This document shows, piece after piece, positions 1 to 8,246 of a DNA stretch of 26,861 nucleotides. The stretch's first letter is position 1, and each line of letters begins with the position of its first letter. The DNA is taken from NCBI GenBank assembly GCA_945903655.1, contig CAMDOY010000007.1:1-26861 (forward strand), read 5' to 3'. The translations under genes were made by a program, and so were the position numbers. The DNA is from Rhizobium sp. Q54 (GTDB taxonomy: Bacteria; Pseudomonadota; Alphaproteobacteria; Rhizobiales; Beijerinckiaceae). The notes under the pieces were generated by a model, which did no database searches, was not told where the DNA came from, and saw only the letters and a list, made by a program, of their open reading frames with translations.

Positions 1-170
1 GGCAGCAGAAAGACCGCGCAGTCCCGCTCGAAGACCTCCTGAACCGCCTTTTCCGCAGCCGCTGTCCAGGGATCGGCCCCATAGGGCATGGCGGCGCCCG
101 CATTGGCGGCCACCAGCGCCGCCAGAACCTGATCGGACGCTCCTGAGGAATTGTCGCTGGCGAAATCCAT
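1..170 (-). CDS. ltaE: Low-specificity L-threonine aldolase, N-terminal part (cut by window edge)
   Basis: The visible 56 residues begin MDFASDNSSGAS and continue with VLAALVAANAG, then YGADPWTAAAE and VFERDCAVFLL. This is the characteristic start of PLP-dependent threonine aldolases (fold type I), which split L-threonine or L-allo-threonine into glycine and acetaldehyde in the cytoplasm. The PLP lysine and the rest of the protein lie beyond position 1. The ATG at 168-170 is preceded on the minus strand by AGGAG at 181-185, a rather long spacing of 10 bases. An ATG nearer that site (178-180) is in another frame. The gene is divergent from gltB. Family assignment is fairly firm from the N-terminal pattern alone; substrate preference cannot be judged. 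Confidence 0.8.
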   Translation of the reverse strand, partial: MDFASDNSSGASDQVLAALVAANAGAAMPYGADPWTAAAEKAVQEVFERDCAVFLL

Positions 171-492
171 GGCTGCGCATCTCCTGTTCCTCTGCTTTGT
201 GGACGAGAAGGCGCCCTCTGTTCAACCCGGCAAACCTATGGGAAGGAGGCCTCCAGCATTTTGCCGCAGGTCATCCGCCCCGGCTTGTGCGAAAGAGGTA
301 AATCTGTCATGTTCCACCTTCCTAGATAGGACAGCTTTGCTGACCATTTGTGGAACGGGCTCCCAAAATCACGAAAAGCTTCGATTTGGCTGCTCTGGGC
401 GACCTTTCAGGTGGTCCAGCTGAGATGCCGGAGCGTGATAGGGTGTGCGGTGGCGAGGCGTAGCTCGGTGGCATCACCGAACGGAGCGGACA
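171..492. other. Intergenic region between ltaE and gltB
   Basis: This 322-base divergent gap must hold the promoters of both flanking genes. It is less GC-rich than the coding sequence, particularly around 290-400. I could not find a convincing -35/-10 pair or a clear operator. The only symmetric element seen is a short CCTAGATAGG near 323-332. The open frames crossing it have no recognisable protein similarity and are probably chance. Confidence 0.5.
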
Positions 493-3400
493 ATGGACGG
501 GCACGACAACAGGGGACTGGATGGCATGGACGCGCAGGCGATGAGCAGCGCGCTCAAACGCACGGACGCCGCCAAAGCCTTGACGACCCCTGCATTTGGA
601 GCGCCCGCCATGCATATCCCCATGATCGACCCCGCCATGCCCGAAGCCCAGGGCCTCTTCGATCCCGCCCATGGCAAGGACGCCTGCGGCGTCGGCTTCA
701 TCGCCGACATGCACAACCGCAAGACCCATGCAATCGTCCAGCAGGGCCTGCAGATCCTGCTCAATCTCGACCATCGCGGCGCGGTGGGCGCGGATCCCAA
801 GCTCGGCGACGGCTGCGGCATCCTCGTCCAGATCCCCCATGACTTCTTCGTGCAGGAATGCGCTGGCCTGGGCATGACCCTGCCCGCCGCGCAGCACTAT
901 GGCGTCGGCCAATTCTTCATGCCCCGCAACGACGCCGCCCGCGCCGAGGCGGAAAAGATCGTGGCCGCGCAACTCGCGCAGGAAGGGCTCACCCTTCTGG
1001 GCTGGCGCAACGTCCCCGTGGACAATTCGGACCTTGGCGAGGCCGTGAAGGCCGTCGAGCCCGTGATGCGTCAGGTTTTCGTGGCCTATGGCGCCGGCAC
1101 CAAGGACGAGGACCACTTCGAGCGCCAGCTTTATCTGGCCCGCAAGTGCATCTCCAACGCCATCTATGCGCTGGCCCGCCGCGACATGGCGGAATTCTAT
1201 CCGGTCTCCATGTCCTGCCGCACCATCGTCTACAAGGGCATGGTTCTGGTGAGCCAGCTCGGCTCCTATTACAAGGACCTGAGCGACCCGCGCTTCATCA
1301 GCGCCCTCGCGCTCGTCCATCAGCGTTTCGCCACCAACACCTTCCCGTCCTGGCGGCTCGCCCATCCCTATCGCATGGTCGCCCATAACGGCGAGATCAA
1401 CACCCTGCGCGGCAACGTCAACTGGATGGCGGCCCGTCAGGCCTCCGTGGCGAGCGAACTCTTCGGCGACAATATCTCCAAGCTCTGGCCCATTTCCTAC
1501 GAGGGCCAGTCGGACACCGCCTGTTTCGACAACGCGCTGGAATTCCTGGTGCAGGGCGGCTACTCGCTTTGCCACGCCATGATGATGCTGATCCCCGAGG
1601 CCTGGGCGGGCAATCCGCTCATGGATGAGGATCGCCGCGCCTTCTACGAATATCACGCCGCCCTCATGGAACCCTGGGACGGCCCCGCCGCCATGGCCTT
1701 CACCGATGGCCGCCAGATCGGCGCGACCCTCGACCGTAACGGCCTGCGCCCCGCCCGCTACATCGTGACCGAGGATGGCCTCGTGATCATGGCCTCGGAA
1801 GTCGGCGTGCTGCCGATCCCCGAAGAGAGCATCATCAAGAAGTGGCGCCTGCAGCCCGGCAAGATGCTGCTGGTGGATCTGGAGCAGCACCGCATCATCT
1901 CCGACGACGAGATGAAGCAGACCCTCTCCAACGCCCATCCCTACAGCGACTGGCTGGAGCGCACGCAGATCGTGCTGGAAGACCTGAAGCCCGTGGAGGC
2001 CCGCGCGGCCCGTACGGACGTCTCCCTGCTCGACCGTCAGCAGGCCTTCGGCTACACGCAGGAAGACCTCTCGATCCTGCTCGCGCCCATGGCGGTGACG
2101 GGCGAGGAGGGCGTGGGCTCCATGGGCACCGACACGCCCATCTCCGTCCTCTCCGACAAGTCGAAGCTGCTCTACAGCTATTTCCAGCAGAACTTCGCGC
2201 AGGTGACCAACCCGCCGATCGATCCGATCCGCGAGCAGCTCGTCATGAGCCTCGTCTCCTTCATCGGCCCGCGCCCCAACATCTTCGACCGCGACGGCAA
2301 TTCCAAGCGCAAGCGGCTTGAAGTGCGTCAGCCGATCCTGACCAACGCCGATCTCGAGAAGATCCGTTGCATCGGGCATCTGGAAGATTCCTTCGACACC
2401 CGCACCCTCGACATGACCTATGCGGCGGATCTGGGCGCGGCGGGCATGGAGCCCATGCTGGAGCGCCTGTGCGAGCGCGCCGAACAGGCCGTGCGCGGCG
2501 GCTACAACATCATCATCCTCTCCGACCGCATGGTCGGCCCCGACCGCATGCCGATCCCCGCGATTCTCGCGACTGCGGCCGTGCATCACCACCTCATCCG
2601 CAAGGGCCTGCGCACCTCCGTGGGCCTTGTGGTGGAGACCGGCGAGGCGCGCGAAGTCCATCACTTCGCCTGTCTGGCGGGCTATGGCGCGGAAGCCATC
2701 AATCCCTATCTCGCCTTCGAGACCCTTGCCGGCATGGCGAAGGAATTCCCCGAGGAGGTCGACGAATATGAGGCGGTGAAGCGCTTCATCAAGTCGGTGG
2801 ACAAGGGCCTGTTGAAGGTCATGTCCAAGATGGGCATCTCGACCTACCAGTCCTATTGCGGCGCGCAGATCTTCGACGCCATCGGCCTGAGCAAGAGCTT
2901 CGTGCAGAAGTATTTCACGGGCACGGCGACCACCATCGAGGGCGTCGGCCTTGAGGAGGTCTCCCGCGAGACCGCCGAGCGCCATCGCGACGCCTTCGGC
3001 GACTCGCCCGTCTATCGCTATGCGCTGGATGTGGGCGGCGAATATGCGGTGCGCGTGCGCGGCGAGGCTCACGCCTGGTCGGCCCAGTCCGTGTCGCTGC
3101 TGCAGCATGCGGTGCGCGGCAATGCGCAGGACAAATATCGCGCCTTCGCCAAGATGCTCAACGAGCAGGACGAGCGCTTTCTCACCATTCGCGGCCAGTT
3201 CCGCATTCGCAGCGCCGAAGAGGATGGCCGCAAGCCCGTGCCCCTCGACGAGGTCGAATCCGCCAAGGACATCGTGAAGCGTTTCGCCACCGGCGCCATG
3301 TCCTATGGCTCCATCTCGCGCGAGGCGCACACGACGCTCGCCATCGCCATGAACCGCATCGGCGGCAAGTCGAACACCGGTGAAGGCGGCGAGGAGTCTG

Positions 3401-5271
3401 ATCGCTTCAAGCCCATGGCCAATGGCGACAGCATGCGCTCCGCCATCAAGCAGGTGGCCTCGGGCCGCTTTGGCGTGACGACGGAATATCTCGTCAATTC
3501 CGACATGATGCAGATCAAGATGGCGCAGGGCGCCAAGCCCGGCGAGGGCGGCCAGCTGCCGGGCCACAAGGTCGATGCGGTCATCGCCAAGGTGCGCCAT
3601 TCGACGCAAGGCGTGGGCCTCATCTCCCCCCCGCCCCATCATGACATCTATTCCATCGAGGATCTCGCCCAGCTCATCTTCGACCTGAAGAACGTCAATC
3701 CTGACGCGCAGGTCTCCGTGAAGCTCGTCTCGGAAGTGGGCGTGGGCACGGTGGCGGCGGGCGTCTCCAAGGGCCGCGCCGACCATGTGACCATCTCGGG
3801 CTATGAGGGCGGCACGGGCGCCTCCCCGCTGACCTCCATCAAGCATGCGGGCAGCCCCTGGGAAATCGGCCTCGCCGAGACCCATCAGACCCTCGTGCTG
3901 AACCGTCTGCGCTCGCGCATCGCCGTGCAGGTGGATGGCGGCTTGCGCACCGGTCGCGACGTGATCGTGGGCGCGCTCTTGGGCGCCGATGAATTCGGCT
4001 TCGCCACCGCCCCGCTCATTGCGGCGGGCTGCATCATGATGCGCAAGTGCCATCTCAACACCTGCCCGGTGGGCGTCGCCACGCAGGACCCCGTCCTGCG
4101 CAAGCGCTTCGTCGGCCAGCCCGAGCATGTCATCAACTTCTTCTTCTTCGTCGCCGAAGAAGTGCGCGAGATCATGGCCACGCTGGGCTATCGTCGCTTC
4201 GATGAGATGATCGGCCAGATGCAGATGCTCGACAAGACGCAGGTGGTCGATCACTGGAAGGCGAAGGGGCTCGACTTCTCCCGGCTCTTCCACAAGCCCG
4301 AAACCTCCGTGCCGACCCCGATCTTCCATACGGAAGCGCAGGATCACGGCCTCGACAAGGTTCTGGACCGCAGCCTCATCGCACAGGCGCGCGAGGCCAT
4401 CGACACCGGCAAGAGCGTCACCATCGAGGCGACCATCGCCAGCAATGACCGCACCACCGGCGCCATGCTGTCAGGCGAAGTCGCCAAGCGCTGGGGCCAC
4501 AAGGGCCTGGCCGAAGACACGATCCATGTGAAGCTGAAGGGCACGGCGGGCCAGAGCTTCGGCGCCTGGCTGGCGCGCGGCGTGACGCTGGAGCTGGAAG
4601 GCCAGGCCAACGATTACGTGGGCAAGGGCCTCTCGGGCGGTCGCATCACCATCCGCCCGGCGGCGGAGGCCACCAAGATCGTGCCGCATGAGTCCATCAT
4701 CGCGGGCAATACGCTGCTCTACGGCGCCATCGCTGGCGAGGCCTATATCAGCGGCGTGGTGGGCGAGCGTTTCGCGGTCCGCAACTCCGGCGCCATCGCG
4801 GTGGTCGAAGGCGCGGGCGATCATGGCTGCGAATACATGACCGGCGGCGTAGTCGTGGTGATCGGCCAGACCGGCCGCAACTTCGCGGCGGGCATGTCGG
4901 GCGGCATCGCCTATGTGCTCGACGAGGACGGCTCCTTCCCCAAGCGCTGCAATCTGGCCATGGTCGAATTGCAGCCCGTGCAGGGCGAAGAAGAAATGAA
5001 TGAGCGCCTGCACCATCAGGGCGGCGATCTGCAGGGCCACGGCCTCGTCGACGTCATGGGCGACATGACCCGCTTCGACAGCGAGCGCCTGCATCAGCTG
5101 ATCTCCAACCACCTGCGCTACACGGGTTCGGCGCGGGCCAAGGAGATCCTCGACAATTGGGACGCCTTCAAGGGCAAGTTCCGCAAGATCATGCCGGTGG
5201 AATACAGCCGCGCGCTGGCGGAGCTGAAAGCGCTGGACGGCGACGCGCAACTCGCGCCTGCGGGGGAGTGA
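493..5271 (+). CDS. gltB: Glutamate synthase (NADPH) large subunit
   Basis: This is the alpha subunit of glutamate synthase (GOGAT). It moves the amide nitrogen of glutamine to 2-oxoglutarate, giving two glutamates, the second half of the GS/GOGAT ammonia-assimilation route. The product is 1592 residues, the normal family size. In order it has a class II glutamine amidotransferase domain whose nucleophile is Cys65 (KDACGVGF; a short propeptide would be removed to expose it), a central domain, an FMN/2-oxoglutarate synthase barrel, a 3Fe-4S cluster site at Cys1180, Cys1186 and Cys1191 (C-x5-C-x4-C), and a C-terminal GXGXG beta-helix with repeated glycine motifs. The ATG at 493 was chosen over the in-frame ATG at 445 because GGAG (483-486) stands 6 bases before it. 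gltD follows after 3 bases, so the two are co-transcribed and translationally close. Confidence 0.97.
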   Translation: MDGHDNRGLDGMDAQAMSSALKRTDAAKALTTPAFGAPAMHIPMIDPAMPEAQGLFDPAHGKDACGVGFIADMHNRKTHAIVQQGLQILLNLDHRGAVGADPKLGDGCGILVQIPHDFFVQECAGLGMTLPAAQHYGVGQFFMPRNDAARAEAEKIVAAQLAQEGLTLLGWRNVPVDNSDLGEAVKAVEPVMRQVFVAYGAGTKDEDHFERQLYLARKCISNAIYALARRDMAEFYPVSMSCRTIVYKGMVLVSQLGSYYKDLSDPRFISALALVHQRFATNTFPSWRLAHPYRMVAHNGEINTLRGNVNWMAARQASVASELFGDNISKLWPISYEGQSDTACFDNALEFLVQGGYSLCHAMMMLIPEAWAGNPLMDEDRRAFYEYHAALMEPWDGPAAMAFTDGRQIGATLDRNGLRPARYIVTEDGLVIMASEVGVLPIPEESIIKKWRLQPGKMLLVDLEQHRIISDDEMKQTLSNAHPYSDWLERTQIVLEDLKPVEARAARTDVSLLDRQQAFGYTQEDLSILLAPMAVTGEEGVGSMGTDTPISVLSDKSKLLYSYFQQNFAQVTNPPIDPIREQLVMSLVSFIGPRPNIFDRDGNSKRKRLEVRQPILTNADLEKIRCIGHLEDSFDTRTLDMTYAADLGAAGMEPMLERLCERAEQAVRGGYNIIILSDRMVGPDRMPIPAILATAAVHHHLIRKGLRTSVGLVVETGEAREVHHFACLAGYGAEAINPYLAFETLAGMAKEFPEEVDEYEAVKRFIKSVDKGLLKVMSKMGISTYQSYCGAQIFDAIGLSKSFVQKYFTGTATTIEGVGLEEVSRETAERHRDAFGDSPVYRYALDVGGEYAVRVRGEAHAWSAQSVSLLQHAVRGNAQDKYRAFAKMLNEQDERFLTIRGQFRIRSAEEDGRKPVPLDEVESAKDIVKRFATGAMSYGSISREAHTTLAIAMNRIGGKSNTGEGGEESDRFKPMANGDSMRSAIKQVASGRFGVTTEYLVNSDMMQIKMAQGAKPGEGGQLPGHKVDAVIAKVRHSTQGVGLISPPPHHDIYSIEDLAQLIFDLKNVNPDAQVSVKLVSEVGVGTVAAGVSKGRADHVTISGYEGGTGASPLTSIKHAGSPWEIGLAETHQTLVLNRLRSRIAVQVDGGLRTGRDVIVGALLGADEFGFATAPLIAAGCIMMRKCHLNTCPVGVATQDPVLRKRFVGQPEHVINFFFFVAEEVREIMATLGYRRFDEMIGQMQMLDKTQVVDHWKAKGLDFSRLFHKPETSVPTPIFHTEAQDHGLDKVLDRSLIAQAREAIDTGKSVTIEATIASNDRTTGAMLSGEVAKRWGHKGLAEDTIHVKLKGTAGQSFGAWLARGVTLELEGQANDYVGKGLSGGRITIRPAAEATKIVPHESIIAGNTLLYGAIAGEAYISGVVGERFAVRNSGAIAVVEGAGDHGCEYMTGGVVVVIGQTGRNFAAGMSGGIAYVLDEDGSFPKRCNLAMVELQPVQGEEEMNERLHHQGGDLQGHGLVDVMGDMTRFDSERLHQLISNHLRYTGSARAKEILDNWDAFKGKFRKIMPVEYSRALAELKALDGDAQLAPAGE

Positions 5272-5274
5272 GAC

Positions 5275-6693
5275 ATGGGTAAGGTAACAGGCTTCCTCGA
5301 GATCGATCGCCGCGACCGTCGCTATGCGCCGGCCTCCGACCGCATTCGCCACTACAAGGAATTCGTCATCCCCCTCAGCGAGGAGGCGACGCGCGACCAG
5401 GCCGCGCGCTGCATGAATTGCGGCATTCCCTATTGTCACAACGGTTGCCCCGTGAACAACCAGATCCCCGACTTCAATGATCTGGTCTACCGTCAGGATT
5501 GGGAGAACGCCTCGCGCAATCTCCACTCCACCAACAACTTCCCCGAGTTCACCGGTCGCGTGTGCCCGGCGCCCTGCGAGGCCTCCTGCACGCTGAACCT
5601 CACGGATCAGCCGGTGACCATCAAGACCATCGAATGCTCCATCGTCGACCGCGCCTGGGCCGAAGGCTGGCTGAAGCCCGAGGCGCCCAAGGTCAAGACC
5701 GGCAAGAAGGTCGCGATCATCGGCTCCGGCCCAGCGGGCCTCGCCTGCGCCCAGCAGCTGGCGCGCGTTGGTCATGACGTGCATCTCTACGAGAAGAACG
5801 CGCGGCCCGGCGGGCTGCTGCGCTATGGCATCCCCGACTTCAAGATGGAGAAGCAGCTGATCGACCGCCGCGTCGAGCAGATGAAGGGCGAGGGCGTCAC
5901 CTTCCATTGCAACGTGAATGTCGGCGTCGACGTGAAGATGGCCGATCTCGTGGCGCAATACGACGCCGTGGCTCTGGCGGGCGGCGCTGAGAAGCCCCGC
6001 GATCTCCCCATCCCCGGCCGCGAGCTGGCGGGCGTGCATTTCGCCATGGATTTCCTGCCCCAGCAGAACCGCCGCGTCGGCAAGGAGCAGATCGGCTCCA
6101 ATGCGCCGATCCTGGCGGGCGGCAAGCATGTGGTGGTGATCGGCGGCGGCGACACGGGTTCGGACTGCATCGGCACCTCCGTGCGTCAGGGCGCGCTCTC
6201 TGTCACCCAGCTCGAAATCATGCCGCAGCCCCCGGAGAAGGAGAACAAGCTACTGACCTGGCCGGAATGGCCCCTCAAGATGCGGACGTCCTCCAGCCAT
6301 GAGGAAGGCGCCGAGCGCGACTTCGCGGTGAATTCGGTGGAATTCATCGGCGAGGGCGGCGCGGTGAAGTCGCTGCGCTGCGTGCGCGTGGACGGCAAGT
6401 TCCAGGCGATCCCCGGCACGGAATTCGACCTGAAGGCTGATCTCGTGCTGCTCGCCATGGGCTTCGTCGCGCCCGTGCAGGAGGGCATGATCAGCGAACT
6501 CGGCGTGAAGCTGGATGGTCGCGGCAATGTCGCCGCCGATACGGTGCAGTACAAGTCCACGGTGGAGAAGGTCTTCGCCTGCGGCGACATGCGTCGCGGC
6601 CAGTCGCTGGTCGTCTGGGCGATCCGCGAGGGCCGCCAGTGCGCCGCCTCCATCGACAAGGACCTCATGGGCGAGACGATCCTGCCGCGCTGA
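5275..6693 (+). CDS. gltD: Glutamate synthase (NADPH) small subunit
   Basis: This is the beta subunit of glutamate synthase. It takes electrons from NADPH through FAD and passes them by way of 4Fe-4S clusters to the FMN site of GltB. The product is 472 residues, typical of the family. The N-terminal cysteine region has Cys46, Cys49, Cys54 and Cys58, then Cys97, Cys101 and Cys105, the ferredoxin-like cluster ligands. The FAD-binding GSGPAG lies at 150-155, a second nucleotide-binding motif (VIGGGDTGSDC) lies near 290, and the C-terminal FACGDMRRGQSLVVWAIREG closes the FAD site. It starts 3 bases after the gltB stop and is followed by an intrinsic terminator, which defines a two-gene operon. 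Nothing appears truncated or unusual. Confidence 0.97.
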   Translation: MGKVTGFLEIDRRDRRYAPASDRIRHYKEFVIPLSEEATRDQAARCMNCGIPYCHNGCPVNNQIPDFNDLVYRQDWENASRNLHSTNNFPEFTGRVCPAPCEASCTLNLTDQPVTIKTIECSIVDRAWAEGWLKPEAPKVKTGKKVAIIGSGPAGLACAQQLARVGHDVHLYEKNARPGGLLRYGIPDFKMEKQLIDRRVEQMKGEGVTFHCNVNVGVDVKMADLVAQYDAVALAGGAEKPRDLPIPGRELAGVHFAMDFLPQQNRRVGKEQIGSNAPILAGGKHVVVIGGGDTGSDCIGTSVRQGALSVTQLEIMPQPPEKENKLLTWPEWPLKMRTSSSHEEGAERDFAVNSVEFIGEGGAVKSLRCVRVDGKFQAIPGTEFDLKADLVLLAMGFVAPVQEGMISELGVKLDGRGNVAADTVQYKSTVEKVFACGDMRRGQSLVVWAIREGRQCAASIDKDLMGETILPR

Positions 6694-6716
6694 GGCGAGC
6701 TTTCCCCACCAATCCG

Positions 6717-6749
6717 AAAGCCGCGCGGCGCAAACCGCGCGGTTTTTTT
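6717..6749 (+). terminator. Intrinsic terminator of gltBD
   Basis: An 8-bp perfect stem, CCGCGCGG at 6721-6728 and again at 6735-6742 (the sequence is self-complementary), encloses the loop CGCAAA and is followed directly by seven T (6743-6749). AAA just upstream can extend pairing with the T-run. It starts about 25 bases after the gltD stop and ends well before the YkgJ start, so it should separate the two transcription units. Confidence 0.93.
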
Positions 6750-6805
6750 GCTTCTGACCGATGAGTGGGATAGGCAGGGGTCATAGGATTTTCAGGAGAC
6801 AACCC

Positions 6806-7318
6806 ATGACGCTGGCGCCGGGACGCGAATGTGGCAGCTGCTCCATGTGCTGCAAATTGATCGGGTTCGAGGAATTGTCGAAGCCCCCGGGCGTCTGGTG
6901 CAAGCATGTGTCGCCGGGCAAGGGCTGCAGCATCCATGATGAGCGGCCGGGCTCCTGCCGCAACTTCGACTGCTATTGGCTCCACGACGCCACTCTTGGC
7001 CCGGAATGGAAGCCCGACCGGTCCAAATTCGTGATCTGGCGCGGCCCCTCGGGGGCATGGCTTCTCTCGGTCGATCCAGGCAACCCCAACAACTGGCGCC
7101 AGCCCCAATATATCCGCCAATTTCGCCTTGTGGCGGCGCAACTGGCCGAACAGAATCAGGTGCTGATCCTCCTCAAGGGCGAGAAGATGACCTGCATCCT
7201 CCCGGATCGGGATGTCGAACTCCCCAAACTGACCGAAGGACAGGGCATTGCGGTGGCGACCCAGATGATCGGCGCCCGGACCCACTATGAGGTGGTGATC
7301 ATTGAGCCCGCCCAATAG
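6806..7318 (+). CDS. YkgJ-family cysteine cluster protein
   Basis: This 170-residue cytoplasmic protein has the N-terminal YkgJ-type metal-binding pattern: Cys9, Cys12, Cys15 and Cys16 (CGSCSMCC), Cys32 (WCKH), Cys41 (GCSIHDERPGSC), Cys51 and Cys56 (CRNFDC). The family (formerly UPF0153) is thought to bind zinc or an Fe-S cluster; its biochemical role is unknown. The remaining residues (about 60-170) look like a globular alpha/beta tail and match nothing I recognise. The ATG at 6806 was preferred to the one at 6761 because AGGAGA (6794-6799) stands 6 bases before it. It is a single-gene unit, isolated from gltBD by a terminator and convergent with the DUF2189 gene, 19 bases away. Confidence 0.85.
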   Translation: MTLAPGRECGSCSMCCKLIGFEELSKPPGVWCKHVSPGKGCSIHDERPGSCRNFDCYWLHDATLGPEWKPDRSKFVIWRGPSGAWLLSVDPGNPNNWRQPQYIRQFRLVAAQLAEQNQVLILLKGEKMTCILPDRDVELPKLTEGQGIAVATQMIGARTHYEVVIIEPAQ

Positions 7319-7337
7319 GCGAGATTAACGCGTGCTT

Positions 7338-8147
7338 TCACTGCGCCTCGTCCACCACCACCCGCCGGTAGAGATGCCAGGTGGCGTGGCCGAGAATGGG
7401 CAGCACGACCGTCAGGCCGATCAGAAACGGCAGGCTGCCCAGCACAAGCCCGGTCGCCACGATAAAGCCCCAGAGCGCCATGGGGCCGGGATTGTGCAGC
7501 ACCGCCCGCACCGAGCAACGCACCGCGTCCGCCGCCCCCAGATGTCGGTCGAGCATCAGCGGGAAGGAGATGACGCTGATGGCGAAGGCCAGCGCTGCGA
7601 AGACAAAGCCCACGCCGTTGCCGAGGATGATCAGCGCCCAGCCTGCGGGGCTCGTGAAGGCGCGGCGGATCAGATCCATGAAAGATTCCGGCGCGCTCTT
7701 CAGCGTCACCGCATAGATCACCTGCGCGGCGCCCAGCCAGCATACGAAGATCACCAGCAAAGCCAGACCCAGCAGCAGCATGGAGCCGAAATTGGCGCGG
7801 CGCGTCACCGACAAGGCGTCCCGCCAGCCGGGCGTCTCGCCCAGTTCGCGGCGTCGGCTGACCTCATAGAGCCCCAGCGCCGCGAATGGGCCCAGGATCG
7901 CGAAACCCGCCAGCAGGGGATAGAAGAGCGGAATGACATTCTGCTGGGAGGTGGCGAAGGCCAGCAGCAATCCAATCACCGGATAGATCAGCACGAGAAA
8001 GGCCGCATGGGTCGGCCAGGCCTTGAAATCCTCATAGCCCGCCCGCAAGGCGTGGCCGATGTCATTGGCTGTGATGCGGCGAAGCGCGGGCAGGGACGGC
8101 CCGGCGCGAACGACCCGGCCCTGTTGAATGGGAATGGTGCGCGCCAT
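7338..8147 (-). CDS. DUF2189 domain-containing integral membrane protein
   Basis: The product is 269 residues. A short N-terminal region (residues 1-45, with LPALRRITANDIGHALRAGYEDF) precedes about six hydrophobic segments. This is the layout of DUF2189 proteins, predicted inner-membrane proteins common in alphaproteobacteria. The conserved feel of the family is seen in the segment around GYEDFKAWPTHAAFLVLIYP and in GPFAALGLYEVSRRRELGE. Function is unknown. In some genomes such genes lie near cytochrome oxidase subunits, but nothing here supports a respiratory link. The start is well placed: AGGAGGA (8154-8160) lies 6 bases from the ATG at 8145-8147. It is on the same strand as the large oxidoreductase upstream, but a hairpin in the 99-base gap suggests separate or attenuated transcription. 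Confidence 0.85.
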   Translation of the reverse strand: MARTIPIQQGRVVRAGPSLPALRRITANDIGHALRAGYEDFKAWPTHAAFLVLIYPVIGLLLAFATSQQNVIPLFYPLLAGFAILGPFAALGLYEVSRRRELGETPGWRDALSVTRRANFGSMLLLGLALLVIFVCWLGAAQVIYAVTLKSAPESFMDLIRRAFTSPAGWALIILGNGVGFVFAALAFAISVISFPLMLDRHLGAADAVRCSVRAVLHNPGPMALWGFIVATGLVLGSLPFLIGLTVVLPILGHATWHLYRRVVVDEAQ

Positions 8148-8165
8148 GGCTCGTCCTCCTGCTTG

Positions 8166-8189
8166 AGGGCTAGTGGCGGGACCAGCCCT
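8166..8189 (-). other. Short hairpin in the DUF2189 leader
   Basis: AGGGCT (8166-8171) pairs with AGCCCT (8184-8189). After one mismatch a further GT/AC pair can form around a GGCGGG loop. It lies immediately upstream of the DUF2189 ribosome-binding site, so it would sit in the 5' leader if transcription comes from upstream. It could be chance in such GC-rich sequence. Confidence 0.3.
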
Positions 8190-8207
8190 TGAGGAAGAAC
8201 TAGGCGG

Positions 8208-8235
8208 GCGCGGGCGGTCGGAAAGACCCCCGCGC
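8208..8235 (-). terminator. GC-rich hairpin after the oxidoreductase gene, possible terminator
   Basis: GCGCGGG (8208-8214) pairs with CCCGCGC (8229-8235), and GGTC (8216-8219) with GACC (8225-8228), leaving one bulged C (8215) and a five-base loop GGAAA. That gives an 11-bp stem starting about 12 bases beyond the stop codon of the large oxidoreductase on the minus strand. There is no proper U-tract after it, so termination may be partial, or the hairpin may stabilise the 3' end. Confidence 0.5.
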
Positions 8236-8246
8236 GAAATGATCGA

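Noticed and set aside
322..4347. A 1341-residue open frame antisense to gltB
   Set aside because: It has His/Gly/Ala/Asp-rich low-complexity sequence typical of the reverse frame of a GC-rich gene, no recognisable domain, and lies opposite an unmistakable gltB.
4471..6129. A 552-residue open frame antisense to gltB/gltD
   Set aside because: Same composition artefact; no ribosome site or family resemblance, and both strands cannot reasonably be coding over conserved gltBD.
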